Of a stretch of DNA of 64,000 nt, positions 23,771 to 36,800 are shown in pieces. A program made the translations under genes and the position numbers. The stretch comes from Acarospora socialis (taxonomy: Eukaryota > Ascomycota > Lecanoromycetes > Acarosporales > Acarosporaceae). Each line of letters begins with the position of its first letter. Within the stretch, counting starts at the first letter, position 1. The stretch covers positions 2,232,001-2,296,000 of the forward strand of contig JAMYGW020000002.1 in assembly GCA_025617375.2 (NCBI GenBank). Reading direction: 5' to 3'. The notes below the pieces were generated by a model. That model made no database searches. It was not told the origin of the DNA and was given only the letters and a program-made list of their open reading frames with translations.

Positions 23771-25314
23771 ATGGGCGTGGATGGAGAGAAAGTTCGGACG
23801 TCAGGGGAGATACCGCGCTCTGAGCCTTCCCCAATTCTCCCGACTGTGAACCCAGCGATCGAGAAGCCCGAGCCTCCAAAGAGTGGCCTTCCCCCATCTT
23901 TCTACGTGATGTAAGCCTTATCCTGTCGATTCTGGACCTCCGATCCACCCAGGCCAGAACGTACGTTTCGGATGGGTTTCGAGAGCTGACCTTTCGACGT
24001 TTTAGTGCCTGGATTGCACTCAGCTCGAGTGTCATTCTGTTCAATAAATGGATCCTTGATACTGCAAATTTCCGTGGGTACTCTGGGTCTTACCATGCTA
24101 TTACAGAGACTGACAGTGACATCCAGATTTCCGTATGCACTTCCCAAGCAAAGCTGAAGTGGGACACACCCTTGTCTAACAGCAATCACTACCGTAGCTA
24201 TCATCCTTACAACATGGCATCTTGCCTTTGCCACGCTCATGACCCAGATTCTTGCGCGGACAACTACGCTTCTCGATGGCCGAAAGACCGTGAAAATGAC
24301 TGGAAGAGTTTTCCTGCGAGCCATCGTCCCAATTGGCCTGTTCTTCAGTTTGAGTCTGATATGCGGCAACATGACGTATCTGTACTTGAGTGTGGCCTTC
24401 ATTCAGATGCTGAAGGTACGTCTAGTCCAGCTATCCGCTGTGGAGAGACTGACAGAAGCTATAGGCGACCATGCCTGTGGCCGTTCTCCTTGCTACCTGG
24501 GCTCTTGGCGCGGGGTCTCCCAACATGAAAGTCCTCTTCAACGTCTCATTCATCGTCATCGGTGTCGTGATCGCGTCCTTTGGAGAGATCAAGTTCGTTC
24601 TCATCGGGTTCCTCTTCCAGGCTGCTGGTATCATGTTTGAAGCCATCCGATTGGTCATGGTCCAGCGGCTTCTCAGCTCGGCGGAGTACAAGATGGATCC
24701 TCTTGTCTCGCTCTACTACTTCGCTCCGGTCTGTGCGATTATGAATGGCTGCGCTTCGCTAGTTTTCGAAGTGCCTAAGCTGCACATGCAAGACATCTAT
24801 AATGTGGGCATTTGGACGCTAGTGGCCAATGCAATGGTGGCGTTCTTATTGAACGTCTCCGTGGTCTTCCTTGTACGTATATCCCTTTCACGCTCGGTTG
24901 TTAGAGGATTCCGGCTTATACCCGCCGTAGATCGGCAAAACATCTTCGCTTGTCCTCACCCTTTGCGGCGTCTTGAAAGACATCCTCCTCGTCTGCGCAT
25001 CGATGATGATTTGGAGAACCCAAGTCACGCCTCTCCAGATGTTCGGGTACAGCATCGCTCTCGGAGGTCTGGTGTATTACAAGCTGGGTGCCGACAAGCT
25101 CAAAGAGTATTTCCGTGAAGGTGGCCGTGCGTGGGCTGACTACGGTGTGCGGCATCCGCTCCTGCGAAAGCTGATCATCTTTACTGGCATCTTACTGTTC
25201 GTTTTCATCCTTCTCGGAGGGCTGGTACCAACCTATGCTCCCGCCTACGATCCGAAGGCCTACCTGGCCAATTCGAGATATGTCAGCTCCTTGATCGGTG
25301 ACAAAGGGGCCTAA
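23771..25314 (+). CDS. ugtA: Nucleotide-sugar transporter of the DUF250/TPT family, probable UDP-galactofuranose transporter
   Basis: Six exons: 23771..23910, 24006..24073, 24127..24132, 24198..24415, 24465..24872 and 24931..25314; 407 residues. ATG 23771 follows ACA. The third exon has only six bases; including it gives LDTANFHFPIILTTWHLAF, which matches family spacing (AGFRYPVILTTWH), whereas skipping it loses two residues. Residues 1-45 are a cytosolic tail; about ten membrane helices follow (AWIALSSSVILFNKWIL; IVPIGLFFSLSLICGN; TMPVAVLLATWALG; LNVSVVFLIGKTSSLVLTL; IIFTGILLFVFILLGGL). Head-to-head placement with the mutase matches Aspergillus glfA-glfB / ugmA-ugtA, where the transporter imports UDP-galactofuranose into the Golgi. 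The substrate call rests on this context and overall resemblance. Confidence 0.88.
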
Positions 25315-25975
25315 GAAGTTAGCGGAGCTCTACGGGGAGAGATATGCAAACAAAGGTATCGAAGCGGTGGGTAAAACTAGAGAGAGTTTTGTAGCTTAGT
25401 CGCTGTATATCAGCCATCATGGGTTTTTCTTTCTCAGGTGCAGTGGAGTTGGACTCTCGGTCACCTGAAAGTTCCGAAGCTATTATGCTTCTTTAATTAG
25501 ATGAGTTGTATCCTAAGTCGGAAACTCTACGAAATCCTTCACTGCTGGACACTGGAGTCTCTGAGGTCAATCGATACCTCTGACACGGACACGTCCAAGT
25601 GACCAGTGGCCACACTTAGATGATACCACCTTCTGACATGTCTCGTGTACAAGGACACAGATGAAGAGTGTGCCTCAACCAGATGTGACTGTTGTTCAAG
25701 TATGATGCGCCTCAATCGCCTTGGCGTCGGCTTGGCTAGGTCCAGGAGAAGGGTTATATTAGTAAGCTGTTGCGGCTCTGTCTGCGGCATTGTGTCATTC
25801 GCGGACCACCCCTTAGCACGTACAGAACATCATCTACGGCCGGACCACGCTAGGGCCTATGCTTGGCGCGAATCCAAGTTCTTTAAGGTACAACATGCAT
25901 CGGACTCAGTACGTGAGTGTCTTGTTCTACGACAGCATGTTGGCATAACTGGTAGGTTGAAGTACGGCACCGCTC
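25315..25975. promoter_or_regulatory. Intergenic upstream of the hybrid histidine kinase gene
   Basis: 661 bp between two plus-strand genes: terminator of the transporter gene and promoter plus leader of the histidine kinase gene. No other gene recognised. Confidence 0.4.
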
Positions 25976-28900
25976 ATGGATCCCTTCAGTGTGCCGGTGG
26001 AGCATTTACCAGCGCCTCCTTCACATCTTTTTGAGCGTTTGGCTCAGATACCCGGCTACACTTGGGACCATTCTGTTGATCCTTTCCACTCAGTAAGCCC
26101 CTAGTTAGTTCACTCTACATACATGTACAGTTTCTCATTGCCGTCTTCAAACAGAGCTATGACAACTGGCATGTCTTCGGAGTACGCCATCTGCCGGACG
26201 AGTCCGCACCGGTAACCCCGGCCGCGTCCGACATTTCAGACATTGCCAAAACCGGCTCTACACGAAGCTCTCCACGTCTGGCCCCCAGGCCTACCCTGAA
26301 ACATGACATCTCTACTGGTAGCGAGACGGAGAGTAGTGTGTCGTCGATACAAAGAGGATCGGGGAGAACTATTCCGGTTATAGCTCGCGTATCGACGCAT
26401 TCCCTCCGGCTCGAGCGGGAATATCATGTTACCAAATCGCTGAAGCAGACGTCGGACCCCAGTTGCGTCCATACAGTGGTACAAATAGAGTTCGTCCGCC
26501 TTCCGGCTCAACAAGGCGATCGTGAGCCCCTGGTGGTGTCCATATTCGAGTCTCCAGGCCCGAATTACCTGAAAGAGCTTGTCAACTTTGGCCCTGCTTG
26601 GTATACTGGCACCAAACAACCGAAATCGCCTCGAGATTCAGTTTCCAGTAGTACATATAGTCCAGGAGAGCATATACCCCTTCCCATATTTCTGGAATTT
26701 GCCATAGGCGCCAGCGAGTGTTTAGAGCTGTTACATCACGGACCAAAGACTGTACATGGGGAAATACGAGCGGATGCCTTTCATTTCAACCAGGAGACTG
26801 GTGCGGTCAAGCTGATCAACTTCGGCTCAGGGCGCAGGTCGTTCGAGAATGGGTTGACAAGCGCAGGTTGGTCGTCATTGTCAAAGGAGCTGGGGGTCAA
26901 AAACAAGCTTCAATTCATCGCTCCCGAGCAAACTGGGCGGATGCCCGCAGAACCAGACAGTCGGACAGATATATACAGCCTCGGCGTGCTGTTTTGGTCA
27001 ATGCTCACTCGTGAACCGGCCTTTGACGGTGATACACCTATGGATATCGTCCAAAGCGCACTCAATCGACGACTTCCACCGGTATCTTCTAAGAGAATGG
27101 ATATACCAGACGTTCTCTCAAGTGTCATACAGAGGATGACCCAGAAGCAAATTGACGAGCGTTACCACTCCGTCAGTGGTCTAAAGCATGATCTTATTGA
27201 GATACACAAGCTGCTAGAAAACGGCGATGGGGAAGCGCTCAAGAGTTTCGTCATCGGAAGTCGAGATGTTTCGTCATTTTTTGTCCTCCCAGCCTCGTTA
27301 TTCGGACGGCGAGAACAGCACGAGAAGATCCTCAAAGTTGTCGAAACGGTTTCCAAGCGTCAGCGATCCGCGCCCACAATGGCTCACGGGCATCTGATGT
27401 GTTCCAATACCTCAGTATCAACCGAGAGCCTTGAGCTTGCCGATGCATCTAGTGATGCGAGTTCCCGAGGGGGAAGAGGCTCAAGAACAAACTCTGCAGC
27501 AAATACGGTGGACAATTCATCAAGCACCAATCTTAACCAGGTCCCCAATGACCCTACGCAGCACTCCCCAGTACCCAGTAAACCTGCTCTGCATAAGGAC
27601 GACAGTCGGGACTCAATTGCCACCACAGCCTCCGTAAATACTCTCGATACAGTGAGGACTCGATCGAGCGGCTTAGATGGGCAGCTAAACGAGGGATTCG
27701 CTCAGTCAGCAAGACGCCGAAATAGTCAGAAGTTCCGTCGGAGAAATCGCTGTGAGGTCATCACAATATCTGGTGGAGCTGGGCTTGGGAAGTCAAGTCT
27801 TGTACAAAGCGTACAACCTTTGATACGAAAGCTGGGGTGAGTTACACATTGCGCTACGCTGCACAGGTCGTTCGTATGGACTCCAAGCCCTCTCCCCAAT
27901 GGCTCGAGTTAGGTTGCTTTGAACACCAGCGTGCACCAACAACAATTGGTCATTGTGACGTCCTTTCCGTTGCCTCTCTAGGCAACACTTGCTTTATTTT
28001 CCCGCTGTACTGGGGTCTCCACCTTTGAGGCCAAGCTAAGCTGTGTCGGTAGTTACTTCGCTTCAGCCAAATTCGATCAAGCCAGACAGGCGCCATTTGA
28101 GCCTGTCCTACATGTCATGAGCTCATTGTTCCGGCAAATCTTCGCCGAGAGTGATGTAACGACGGAGTATCATAGTATTATACGCGTGAATGTGCGACCT
28201 ATCTGGGGTACTCTGCACAGTATGCTTGACCTCCCTGAGCAATTAATCTCTATTGGAGATGTTCAAAATTCGTTAAGGCAAAGCTCCACGGTTATGTCAC
28301 AACAAGGTTTGAATAAATCTCTGCGGGCAGAGATGCGAGACAGTTCAAGCACGCACAGCAGTATGTCCAGCAACAGTGCTGGGCAGAGTACAGCTGATTT
28401 CTTGCGTGGTGGCTCATCAAGCAAGTCTCTGAGATTCATGAATATATTTCTGGAAGTCCTTCGTGTCTTAAGTTGTAACAAACTACTTTGTTTATGTCTC
28501 GACGATCTACAATTTGCGGACGGGGAGAGCCTCGAGCTGCTCTCTAACATCGTCAGTGGCAAACTAGGAGTTGTGTTGATGGTATGTGCCTTTGGAGGTG
28601 TCGGAGGGCACCGCTAACGATCAGCTTAGGTTACCTACCGACAAGAGGGACTGCTTCCTGCAAACGTCAAGGCCGTCCTGGAAACGAAGACTGCGAATAT
28701 TACAAGGATAGAGTTACCACCCCTGAGCGAAGACGATGTTGCGGCGTTCGTTGCTACCACTTTGTACCGGCCACGAGAGTACGTGTTTTCGCTTGCCGCT
28801 GTCTGCTTGGAAAGGTCTATGGGGAACCCGTTCTATCTCCGAGAAATGCTCCAAACTTGTTATCGGACCAAGTGCGTTTGGTATTCCTGGAAAAATTTGC

Positions 28901-31900
28901 AATGGGAATTCGACTTAGATCGGGTCTTCTCAGAATTTGAGACGGAGACTTATGGTCAGAAACTGAACAATGACTTTGTCACGAGGAGGCTGGAAGAATT
29001 GCCGGCAAACGCGAGATCAATACTGGCTTGGGCCTCTTTGCTTGGCAATGAGTTCTCCTTTAGTCTCGTTACTCGCCTACTCTCCGGAGAGTTCAGCTTA
29101 GACCAATCGGACGGACGTGACCCAGATTGTTCAGAGAACACTGACATCGTTTCTCCAGGCGAAATAGATGCTGTAGCGGGCCTCCAAGCTGCGCTTCAAA
29201 GCTACATCCTGGTGCCTGGGGAGGAAGATGATGTTTTTCGGTAAGTCTTGAAAGGCGCCGTGGATAGCTGCTTCTTGGTTCAGATAGGGGTATTGACATG
29301 CTTTAGTTTCTCGCATGATCGATATGTTCAAGCAGCCACCTCGCTCACGGAGTGCCATGACACTGAGAGAATGCACTTCATCATCGCTCAGACGATGATG
29401 AAATACTCAAGCCTTGATGAACGGTCTTTGTACGCTCGAGCTAGACACATCTGCCAAGCCATCGAAACCATAAAACGAAAGATCCCGCATCGAAGCCGAT
29501 TTAGGGAGCTACTTCTTCAGGCTGCACAAAAGGCCACCGAGGCTGGGGCAAGACCCACAGCCCTTGAGTATTTTACGAAATGTCTTGCGCTCCTACAGCA
29601 GAGCCCTTGGGAGGAAGGGGCGCCAGATGTCTATTATGAAGAAACTCTGCTGCTTTATACGAAAAGCGCAGAGATTCTCTGGTACCAGGGCAATCCGGAT
29701 AAGGCTCTCGAACTGATTCAATCCGTGTTCGCAAACGCCCGAACCGCAGCCGATAAGGCTCCATGTTGGATTCTGCAATCTCGAATATTCGCGCAGAGAG
29801 GCAACTCGGACGAAGCAATTAGAAGCCTTAAGTCGAGCCTGAGTGAACTAGGTCTTGAGATCAAGATGTCGTCCTGGGAAGAATGCGACAAGCAGTATAA
29901 GATGCTTCGACAACAGCTGCAGTCAATGGACCGGGACGAACTTCTAGGGAGGCCAGCAAATGAGGATCAGACTATCATCGCTATGGGATCTATGCTTTTG
30001 GAGACGATGAGCGCTTCATTCTGGAGTGACGCTCTATTGTTTTACCAGATGAGCCTCACTACGATTGAGATTCATCTGAATCAAGGGACCAATGTGCAAA
30101 CAGGCTTGGAATACATGCACCTTGCCATTGCATCCATTGGCAGGTTTGGAGAGATTCCTTTTGGTCTTAAGATGTACTCGATCTCCCAAGCGCTTCTTAG
30201 GCGGTACGGAGATATGTCAAACATCGCACGCGGCTCAAGCGTTGGCACTTTGTTCGTAGCTCATCTACAGAGCCCAGTTCAGGAACATATTCCCATTCTT
30301 GATGAAGCCCTAGAATACAGCCTAGGCTCGGGGGACCGTATTTCTAGCCTTATCTGCATCGGAGCAATCGCCTTTGTCAGGTTAAGTGCAGGAGAAAACA
30401 TGGCAATCCTTGAGACTTACTGCGAGTATGCCCCTGAAGAGTTTCCTGGATGGGAGCAAGACCTTCAAGGGGGCAATCTCATTATAGCTATAAGGTAGTA
30501 GATCTCTACAACCCCTCGATTCATCTCTGCTAACAGTGCTCGCAGACAAGTTGCACGCTCATTGGGAGGCAAGACGTCCTTTCGCTCGGCTGCTCATGTA
30601 ATGGCGGATGAGAAGCACAATTCACAAAATCACCTACAAGACATTGAAAATCGCTCTTCAAATGCTGAGCGACCATCAGACGTCTACAACAGCCTCCACA
30701 TGATCCCACTGTACCTTTTCGGGCACTATAAGAAAGCTATAGAGGTCGGAACTACACTTCTTGGGAATCTCCATGAACTCTGGACGATGCGAAACGGTCG
30801 TATGACATTGTTCTACCTTTCTTTGTCAGTACTAGCTGAGCTGCGGGAGAGTGCTACCAGTGATGACAAAGAAGCACTGCTTGAGACGGTCAAAGGGTAC
30901 ACGAGGCAGATCGAACAATGGCAAGCGGTTTGTGATGCAAATTACGCAATGTGGAGCTTGTTGCTGACCGCAGAGGTAATGGAGCTGGAGGGCAACATGC
31001 ATGGATCTATCCAGACCTACGAAGCTGCAATCGATCATACGCAAGTGCATTGTTTTACCTTGGAAGAGGCTCTTGCCTTTGAATTACAGGGTGAGTTCTT
31101 GATTCGGAGAGGAGCCAGAAGAGCCGCCCGCAGTATGATACAGGAAGCTATAGCAGCCTGGACAAGGATTAGCGCGTTCGGCAAGGCAGAACAGCTTGCA
31201 GAGAAGCACGACTGGCTGGTAAACACCTCTACAGAAGTGAGGACGGCAGATGTTGGGTGTCAGACGGTACCAGGCGAACTAAGAGACGTTGGTAATACGC
31301 AAAACCGTGTAGAAGAGAATGAGCGCGTGGGTCATCGTAATGAAGGTACTGTGACTAGACATGACCGCACGGAGGCTTGGCTTTCGCCACAACATCCAGA
31401 TGGCTTTGGTGTGAAAACTGAAGCTGGCGGATCAGATTTGGGCCTAGGTCAGTATATTCACGCTATAGCGAGGATTAGCCGGGACCTGTAAGCTGATAGT
31501 GTGATCATCACCAGACGTCTTAGATCTTCAGTCCATCATCGAGTTCAGTCAGGTTATCTCCTCCGAACTTCAGATTGACCGTCTTTTAGTGAAGATGACT
31601 GAGATCATTCTGGAGTCCGCCCGGGGTGCTGATTTCGGAGCTATAATCACCGAGGCGCCAGATGCTGGCTGGACAATAGCAGCGAGTGGATCCCCGGATA
31701 ATGTTAAAGCTTACCCTGAAGGACTACCGTTTGAAGACGCGCAGGACCAAGTTGCAAATCATGTTATCTTCTACACCTTAAGATTCAGGGAGACTGTCTT
31801 CGTCGAGAATATCTTACGCGACGAGCGGTTTTCTAACGTCTCAGAACAGTACATGCTGAAAAATCCCCAAGGCAAAACCGTTGTTGCTCTCCCGATCCTC

Positions 31901-33813
31901 CAAAGTGAGACGCTGTTGGGTGTGCTGTACCTGGAGGGACCAGCAAAGTGCCTGACCCGGAAAACCTTGGTCGTTCTCCAGCTTTTGTGCAACCAACTCG
32001 GTATCTCGATCGCAAACGCCTTGCTGTTCAAGAGACTACGCAAGGTTTCCGCCTCAAATAGCAGCATGATTGAAACGCAGAGACGAGCACTCGCTCAAGC
32101 CAGGGAGGCTGAGGCCAAAGCTAAGATCGCAGAAGCAGAGGCTATGCGGAACGTTCGCTTGAAAGAGGAGGCGGCCAAAGCAAAATCAATGTTTCTCGCC
32201 AACGTCTCACACGAACTCCGAACACCTCTGAATGGAGTTATTGGGATGTCGGAACTACTGAAGGGCACAGTGTTAAGCAAGGAACAGGAAGGTTACGCTG
32301 ATTCCATTCGACTCTGTGCAGTAAGTCCAACAGATTCGCAACAAACTAGGAATCCTTACTAACATTTTTCAAGGACACGCTCCTGACAGGTAACGGCGAC
32401 TCCCATTTACGCAATCTATATGATTCGTCAGAGTACATATGCTGAGTCTTGAATAGTTATCAATGACATCCTTGACTTTTCAAAGCTGGAAGCGGGCAAA
32501 ATGAAGATGTTCAGGGTTCCGTTGAATCTCTACGAAACCATCACAGAGGTCGTTAGAGCCTTGAAGTACTCCAACCGCGATCGCGGCCTCGAAACAATTG
32601 AAGACCTACAACTTGACCGTAACCTGTTGGTGATGGGAGACCCGGTCCGCTTGCATCAAGTGTTTATGAACCTTCTCAGTAATAGCTACAAATTTACCGC
32701 GAAAGGTTCGGTGACCATACGAGCCACAACCGACTCTCAAACGAAATATAGCATCAAAGTAACGTGCTCGGTTTCGGATACTGGTATTGGCATCTCGAAA
32801 GAACAGCTCTCCAAGCTCTTCAAACCCTTCTCACAAGCTGACAACTCGACTGCACGAAGTTATGGTGGTAGTGGGCTGGGCTTGGTAGGTTCCACCATCC
32901 GTCCTTCCCTGAACATCTGCTAACTTTGGGATAGAGTATCTGCAAAGCTATGATAGAGAACGTGATGTGGGGCAAGATCTGGCTCAAATCCAAACCAGGC
33001 TTCGGCACCACTGTGTTCTTTACGCTCAGCTTTCCCAAAGCACCGAAAGATGTCACGGTCGAAAGCATGCAAATTACGGCCAAGGATCCCGATCCCATGG
33101 CCATTTGGGAGCCGGACGTAGAGGCAGAGGGTTCTCCAACCACACCAACTATCTCCGACTTCAACGACCTATCTTCGGTTCCCAGAAATGAGCTTCGCAT
33201 CTGTATCGCAGAGGATAACCCTGTCAACCAGAAAATAGCTGTCTCGTTCGTGAAGAAACTCGGTTTCAACTCAGAGGCTTACAGAGACGGCAAGCAAGCC
33301 GTGGATGCGTTGCGCCGTAGATCCAAGGAGGGACGGCACTTCCACCTCGTCCTGATGGACGTTCAAATGCCCGTCCTTGATGGGTACGAGGCAACGAAAA
33401 CGATCCGCAAAGATGTAGATCCTGCAGTGAAAGGTGTGCTCATAATCGCCATGACCGCGTCAGCAATCCGCGGCGACCGAGAAAAGTGCCTTGAAGCTGG
33501 CATGAACAACTACCTCGCAAAACCTGTCCGCGCTGCTGTTTTAAAAGCCATGCTCGAGGAATACCTGAGTCAACCGCCGAAGTCAGTACCTCATCTTCAA
33601 GAGACGGCTAATGACTTGGCGAAGAAGATCATCAAAGAAGTACAGCAGGATGAAAATAGTCACGAGGGTGAAGTAAATGGAACGAGTCCCTCACCGAGCA
33701 AAGATTCCGAAATGACCGTAACGTCACATAACGAGCACATTGGTCAAGACCCAATTGCAACTCTCACGGACCGATCGTTACAGGACGAACAGCCACGCGA
33801 CAAGCAACGATGA
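25976..33813 (+). CDS. Hybrid histidine kinase, group X type (Ser/Thr kinase-like, AAA-type ATPase, GAF, HisKA, HATPase, receiver)
   Basis: Ten exons: 25976..26092, 26155..27836, 28053..28581, 28630..29240, 29307..30494, 30546..31447, 31515..32320, 32374..32389, 32457..32884 and 32935..33813; about 2385 residues. ATG 25976 gives [12 protein letters not shown] and, across the first intron, [18 protein letters not shown] kinase-like domain (about 100-380) has HGE in place of HRD (near 240) and NFG in place of DFG (near 261), so it is probably inactive. Walker A GGAGLGKS lies near 580. A long helical region follows, then GAF (about 1700-1850), a coiled coil, the H-box [12 protein letters not shown] with the phosphorylated His near 1909, N-box [12 protein letters not shown]-box DTGIGIS and GGSGLGL, and a receiver with Asp near 2235 ([15 protein letters not shown]). 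S. pombe Mak2/Mak3 and Candida Chk1 share this layout and act in stress phosphorelays. Exon 6 is joined using GTCAGT at 31448, which restores [13 protein letters not shown]; that junction is less certain. Confidence 0.92.
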
Positions 33814-36800
33814 CAATCGCAGCGCAGAACAACCTACCAGAAACCCAACAACAACATCTCATTCTACTTCCGCCACCCAGGCGTCAGCATAATCGGCTAC
33901 CTCGACTCTCTTCCAAAGTTCGACCTCCAACCTACGGTCCGAACAAGTACAAACCGGCTATCACCCATAACATACCATCTAATAACCTACACCATCTGCA
34001 TACCAAGGTGTTATCTGGTCTTTCTTTATCAATGCCAAGGCGAAACAGTGACTTGGGCCCATTCAGCATCGGCATTGTGCATAGATTTATGAACATTCCA
34101 AAGACATGCATGCGGCGTTGGTTTGGCCAGTGGCATCAGTGTCTCTCCATCTCTCACATCTCGCTTTCCCTGGTTTTGCTGAGCAGTGTGGATTTGGTTC
34201 TGGGATATCGGAGCTCCTTCTCTTGACTGCATTGAACTTCCTAGGAGAGGATAGGGTATCAGGCCGAAGGAGAGGAGAGAATGTAGATAAACCCGTTAAG
34301 GAAATACATATGAATTTTGACTGTGATTTACACGACGCATATCCATCACCACCACCATCACCATATGTCGCTCTGACGACTTCAGAATCCAGACACAATT
34401 TCCGATCAGCCCCTTACACGAAATTGCCGTACAGTGTTTCCCGGCATATCGAGCCATGCTCACGAATTCGATATCTGGGACGAATCATCAAACAGCCCAG
34501 CTTGCGAGAGCCCGCTTACGTCACCGACATCTCAGAAGGGAGCAAGCGAGCGCCATGCATGACTGTGGCGTCCGTGGGGTGTGGACGGTCCCACGTGGCT
34601 CCACAGGCTAATCGGTTATGGCTTGGTGCGCCTCGGTTTTCAGCTGTACCGGGCATAATCGATCGAGGGTGTAAGTTTGAGCCATCTGCGAATCTTACAT
34701 TTTATCTGATCAATTCAAACCGAGAAGCCAACAGCTAACCGGACCAGGTTCTCGATAGCAGACATTAGGGGCAGTCTAACTTAACTGTCGTGCTAGTTCC
34801 TGAAGCTTTGTTGCTCACTACCACTTTAGGCTAGACATCATGCTTCGCCGGCAAATCTCTTTTCATTCCGGACGGTGTCAAAACATGCTTCATCGCTCTC
34901 GTACGAGAGCGGCTGCGAAAGCCAACAGCCCTGCCCCGGTCCGGTCTGTCCAAGCGACAGCCGTAGTGGTCTTCCTCTGGGCGATCAGTTCGCAGCACGA
35001 CCTTAGCACATGCAAGGGATCCTTGATCACCGTTCGCGATGACAAGATGGGTAATTCTCCCGCTCGAGGCTGGCACGCGAAGCTCCTTGAAGCGGCATGA
35101 ACGTGGTGGATTGTCCGTCTCACTTCCATTCTTGGCTCGACGTTGCCAACCACTCGAGAATCTTCGCGAGTCCGGGGCTTGAAGGGGCCGGTGTAGCTTG
35201 CAATCTCAAATCGAATCACACCGCGATATACGAGCTCTAAAGCGCGCTTGTCGATCATCAGCTCGATAGCACTGGACAAAGTCAAACTTAAACTTGGATT
35301 CTTTGCTGCAAATGGCGATGATAACCATCTCGCGAAGACGATCTACAGACGAAGAGGCTAAAGCAACCGAAGAAGGGGGCTTAGTCAGAGCAGCCACAAC
35401 ACACGGAACTGGAAGTGCCTCTCCGCTTTCCCAAGATTGCCAAGATCAAGTGGGGTCATTCGAAACGGGGGATCGACGTGGACTTGCCGCCGCGCGGGAA
35501 CGGGCCAATCATTCTTCCTGAATCACAATCTATACTGTACGTGGCATGAAGATGAGTATCCTTCGTCTGAGTACGAAGTAGTTAGTCATTGGCAGACTAT
35601 TCCCGCTTTTGGCTTCGGGCTTTTGAACGATGCGTTTCATTCGGATCTCGATGACTTTAAGTATGACACTCTACTCTTCGGTATTCGTCACCAGCTGAGC
35701 TGCCCCGATACCTTGTCGAATAATGCGATACAGAGGTCTCGACGAACTCAAGTATATGTATATGTACCTTGCTGTACATCGCTACTCAAGCTTCCCAACT
35801 CGGGCTCGTCATCGAAACACGGTCTCCCAACGTTGCGTCCCTAAATCCAACTTGTTCTTCTTTCGATGTCTTAGATCTCGGCGGTCCGATCGGTGACGTG
35901 CCAGCCACCCTCGCTTCGCTTAGGTCCAGATCCTAACCTGGTTTTAAGTCGACAACAACGCTGGACACTTCCGGATACCTTTTTCTCTACCTAGGTATAC
36001 TAAACGTCGGCATGGTACCTTAAACACTTTACTTTGCGGAACACTATTCAACGACCTCCGCTGTATTCCCTTAGCTTTCCGACTGGAAGGAAGCATTCGG
36101 TGTTTCTCGACCGTGGGGGATCCCTGTCGGAGCGCTTCGACGATCATGTAAACTCTCCACAAGCTCCGGGAATCAGAAAGTACCTAGCCGCAATGAGCGG
36201 CCATCGGATACCCTATCTCAACAATGGTCGTGCTCGTACTTGCACCAACTTAGTGAAGGGGTTTTTGTTTGAGACCCTTGATCCAGACCTCTTCTTCGCC
36301 TTTAGCTCCCATTGCGTGAGAGCTTTACATTCGTTGTCGGACAAGCGAGCCCGAAACGACAGCTCTGACGCTTGAACACATCAACAATATCAGGGATGCT
36401 CGGTCACAGCAAGCATACTTCAATCTGGAGACAGTCACCCCCATCGCTCCTCTAGTTTCTTCTATTCTGTTGTATCATACTAAGAGAAGTTTGATACACA
36501 CATTGCAAGACTGAACCAGAAGGTCTTATGCGACCATCTTTCATGGATTGTTTCTTACAAATGTCCAACGAGAGGCAATTCCATTCTTCGTCTGCGCTTG
36601 GAAGTTTCAAGAATATTTGAAACATCTAGTTGATGTCATGTCATGCCATGATCTGAGGCGGGCGTTTGCGTCTGAGCTTGAAAGCCACACAAACACAAGG
36701 TTGTGTTGCACAGAATAGCGTAATGGTGATTCGATGGGGACACGATTTCGGTAAGGCATTTGCAGAAGCGTGCGTTGCCCAGGTGGTCATGTTACATTAT

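Noticed and set aside
25976-33813. Splitting the histidine kinase region into two or three separate genes
   Set aside because: Every junction keeps frame with good splice sites and the domain order equals that of known group X kinases.
34106-34738. Open frame of 210 codons in the gene-poor stretch
   Set aside because: No domain, biased composition or splice signal; no alignment to anything I recognise.
34890-35397. Two overlapping minus-strand frames that might form one gene
   Set aside because: The frames do not join by a clean intron, the left part lacks an ATG, and no domain is seen.
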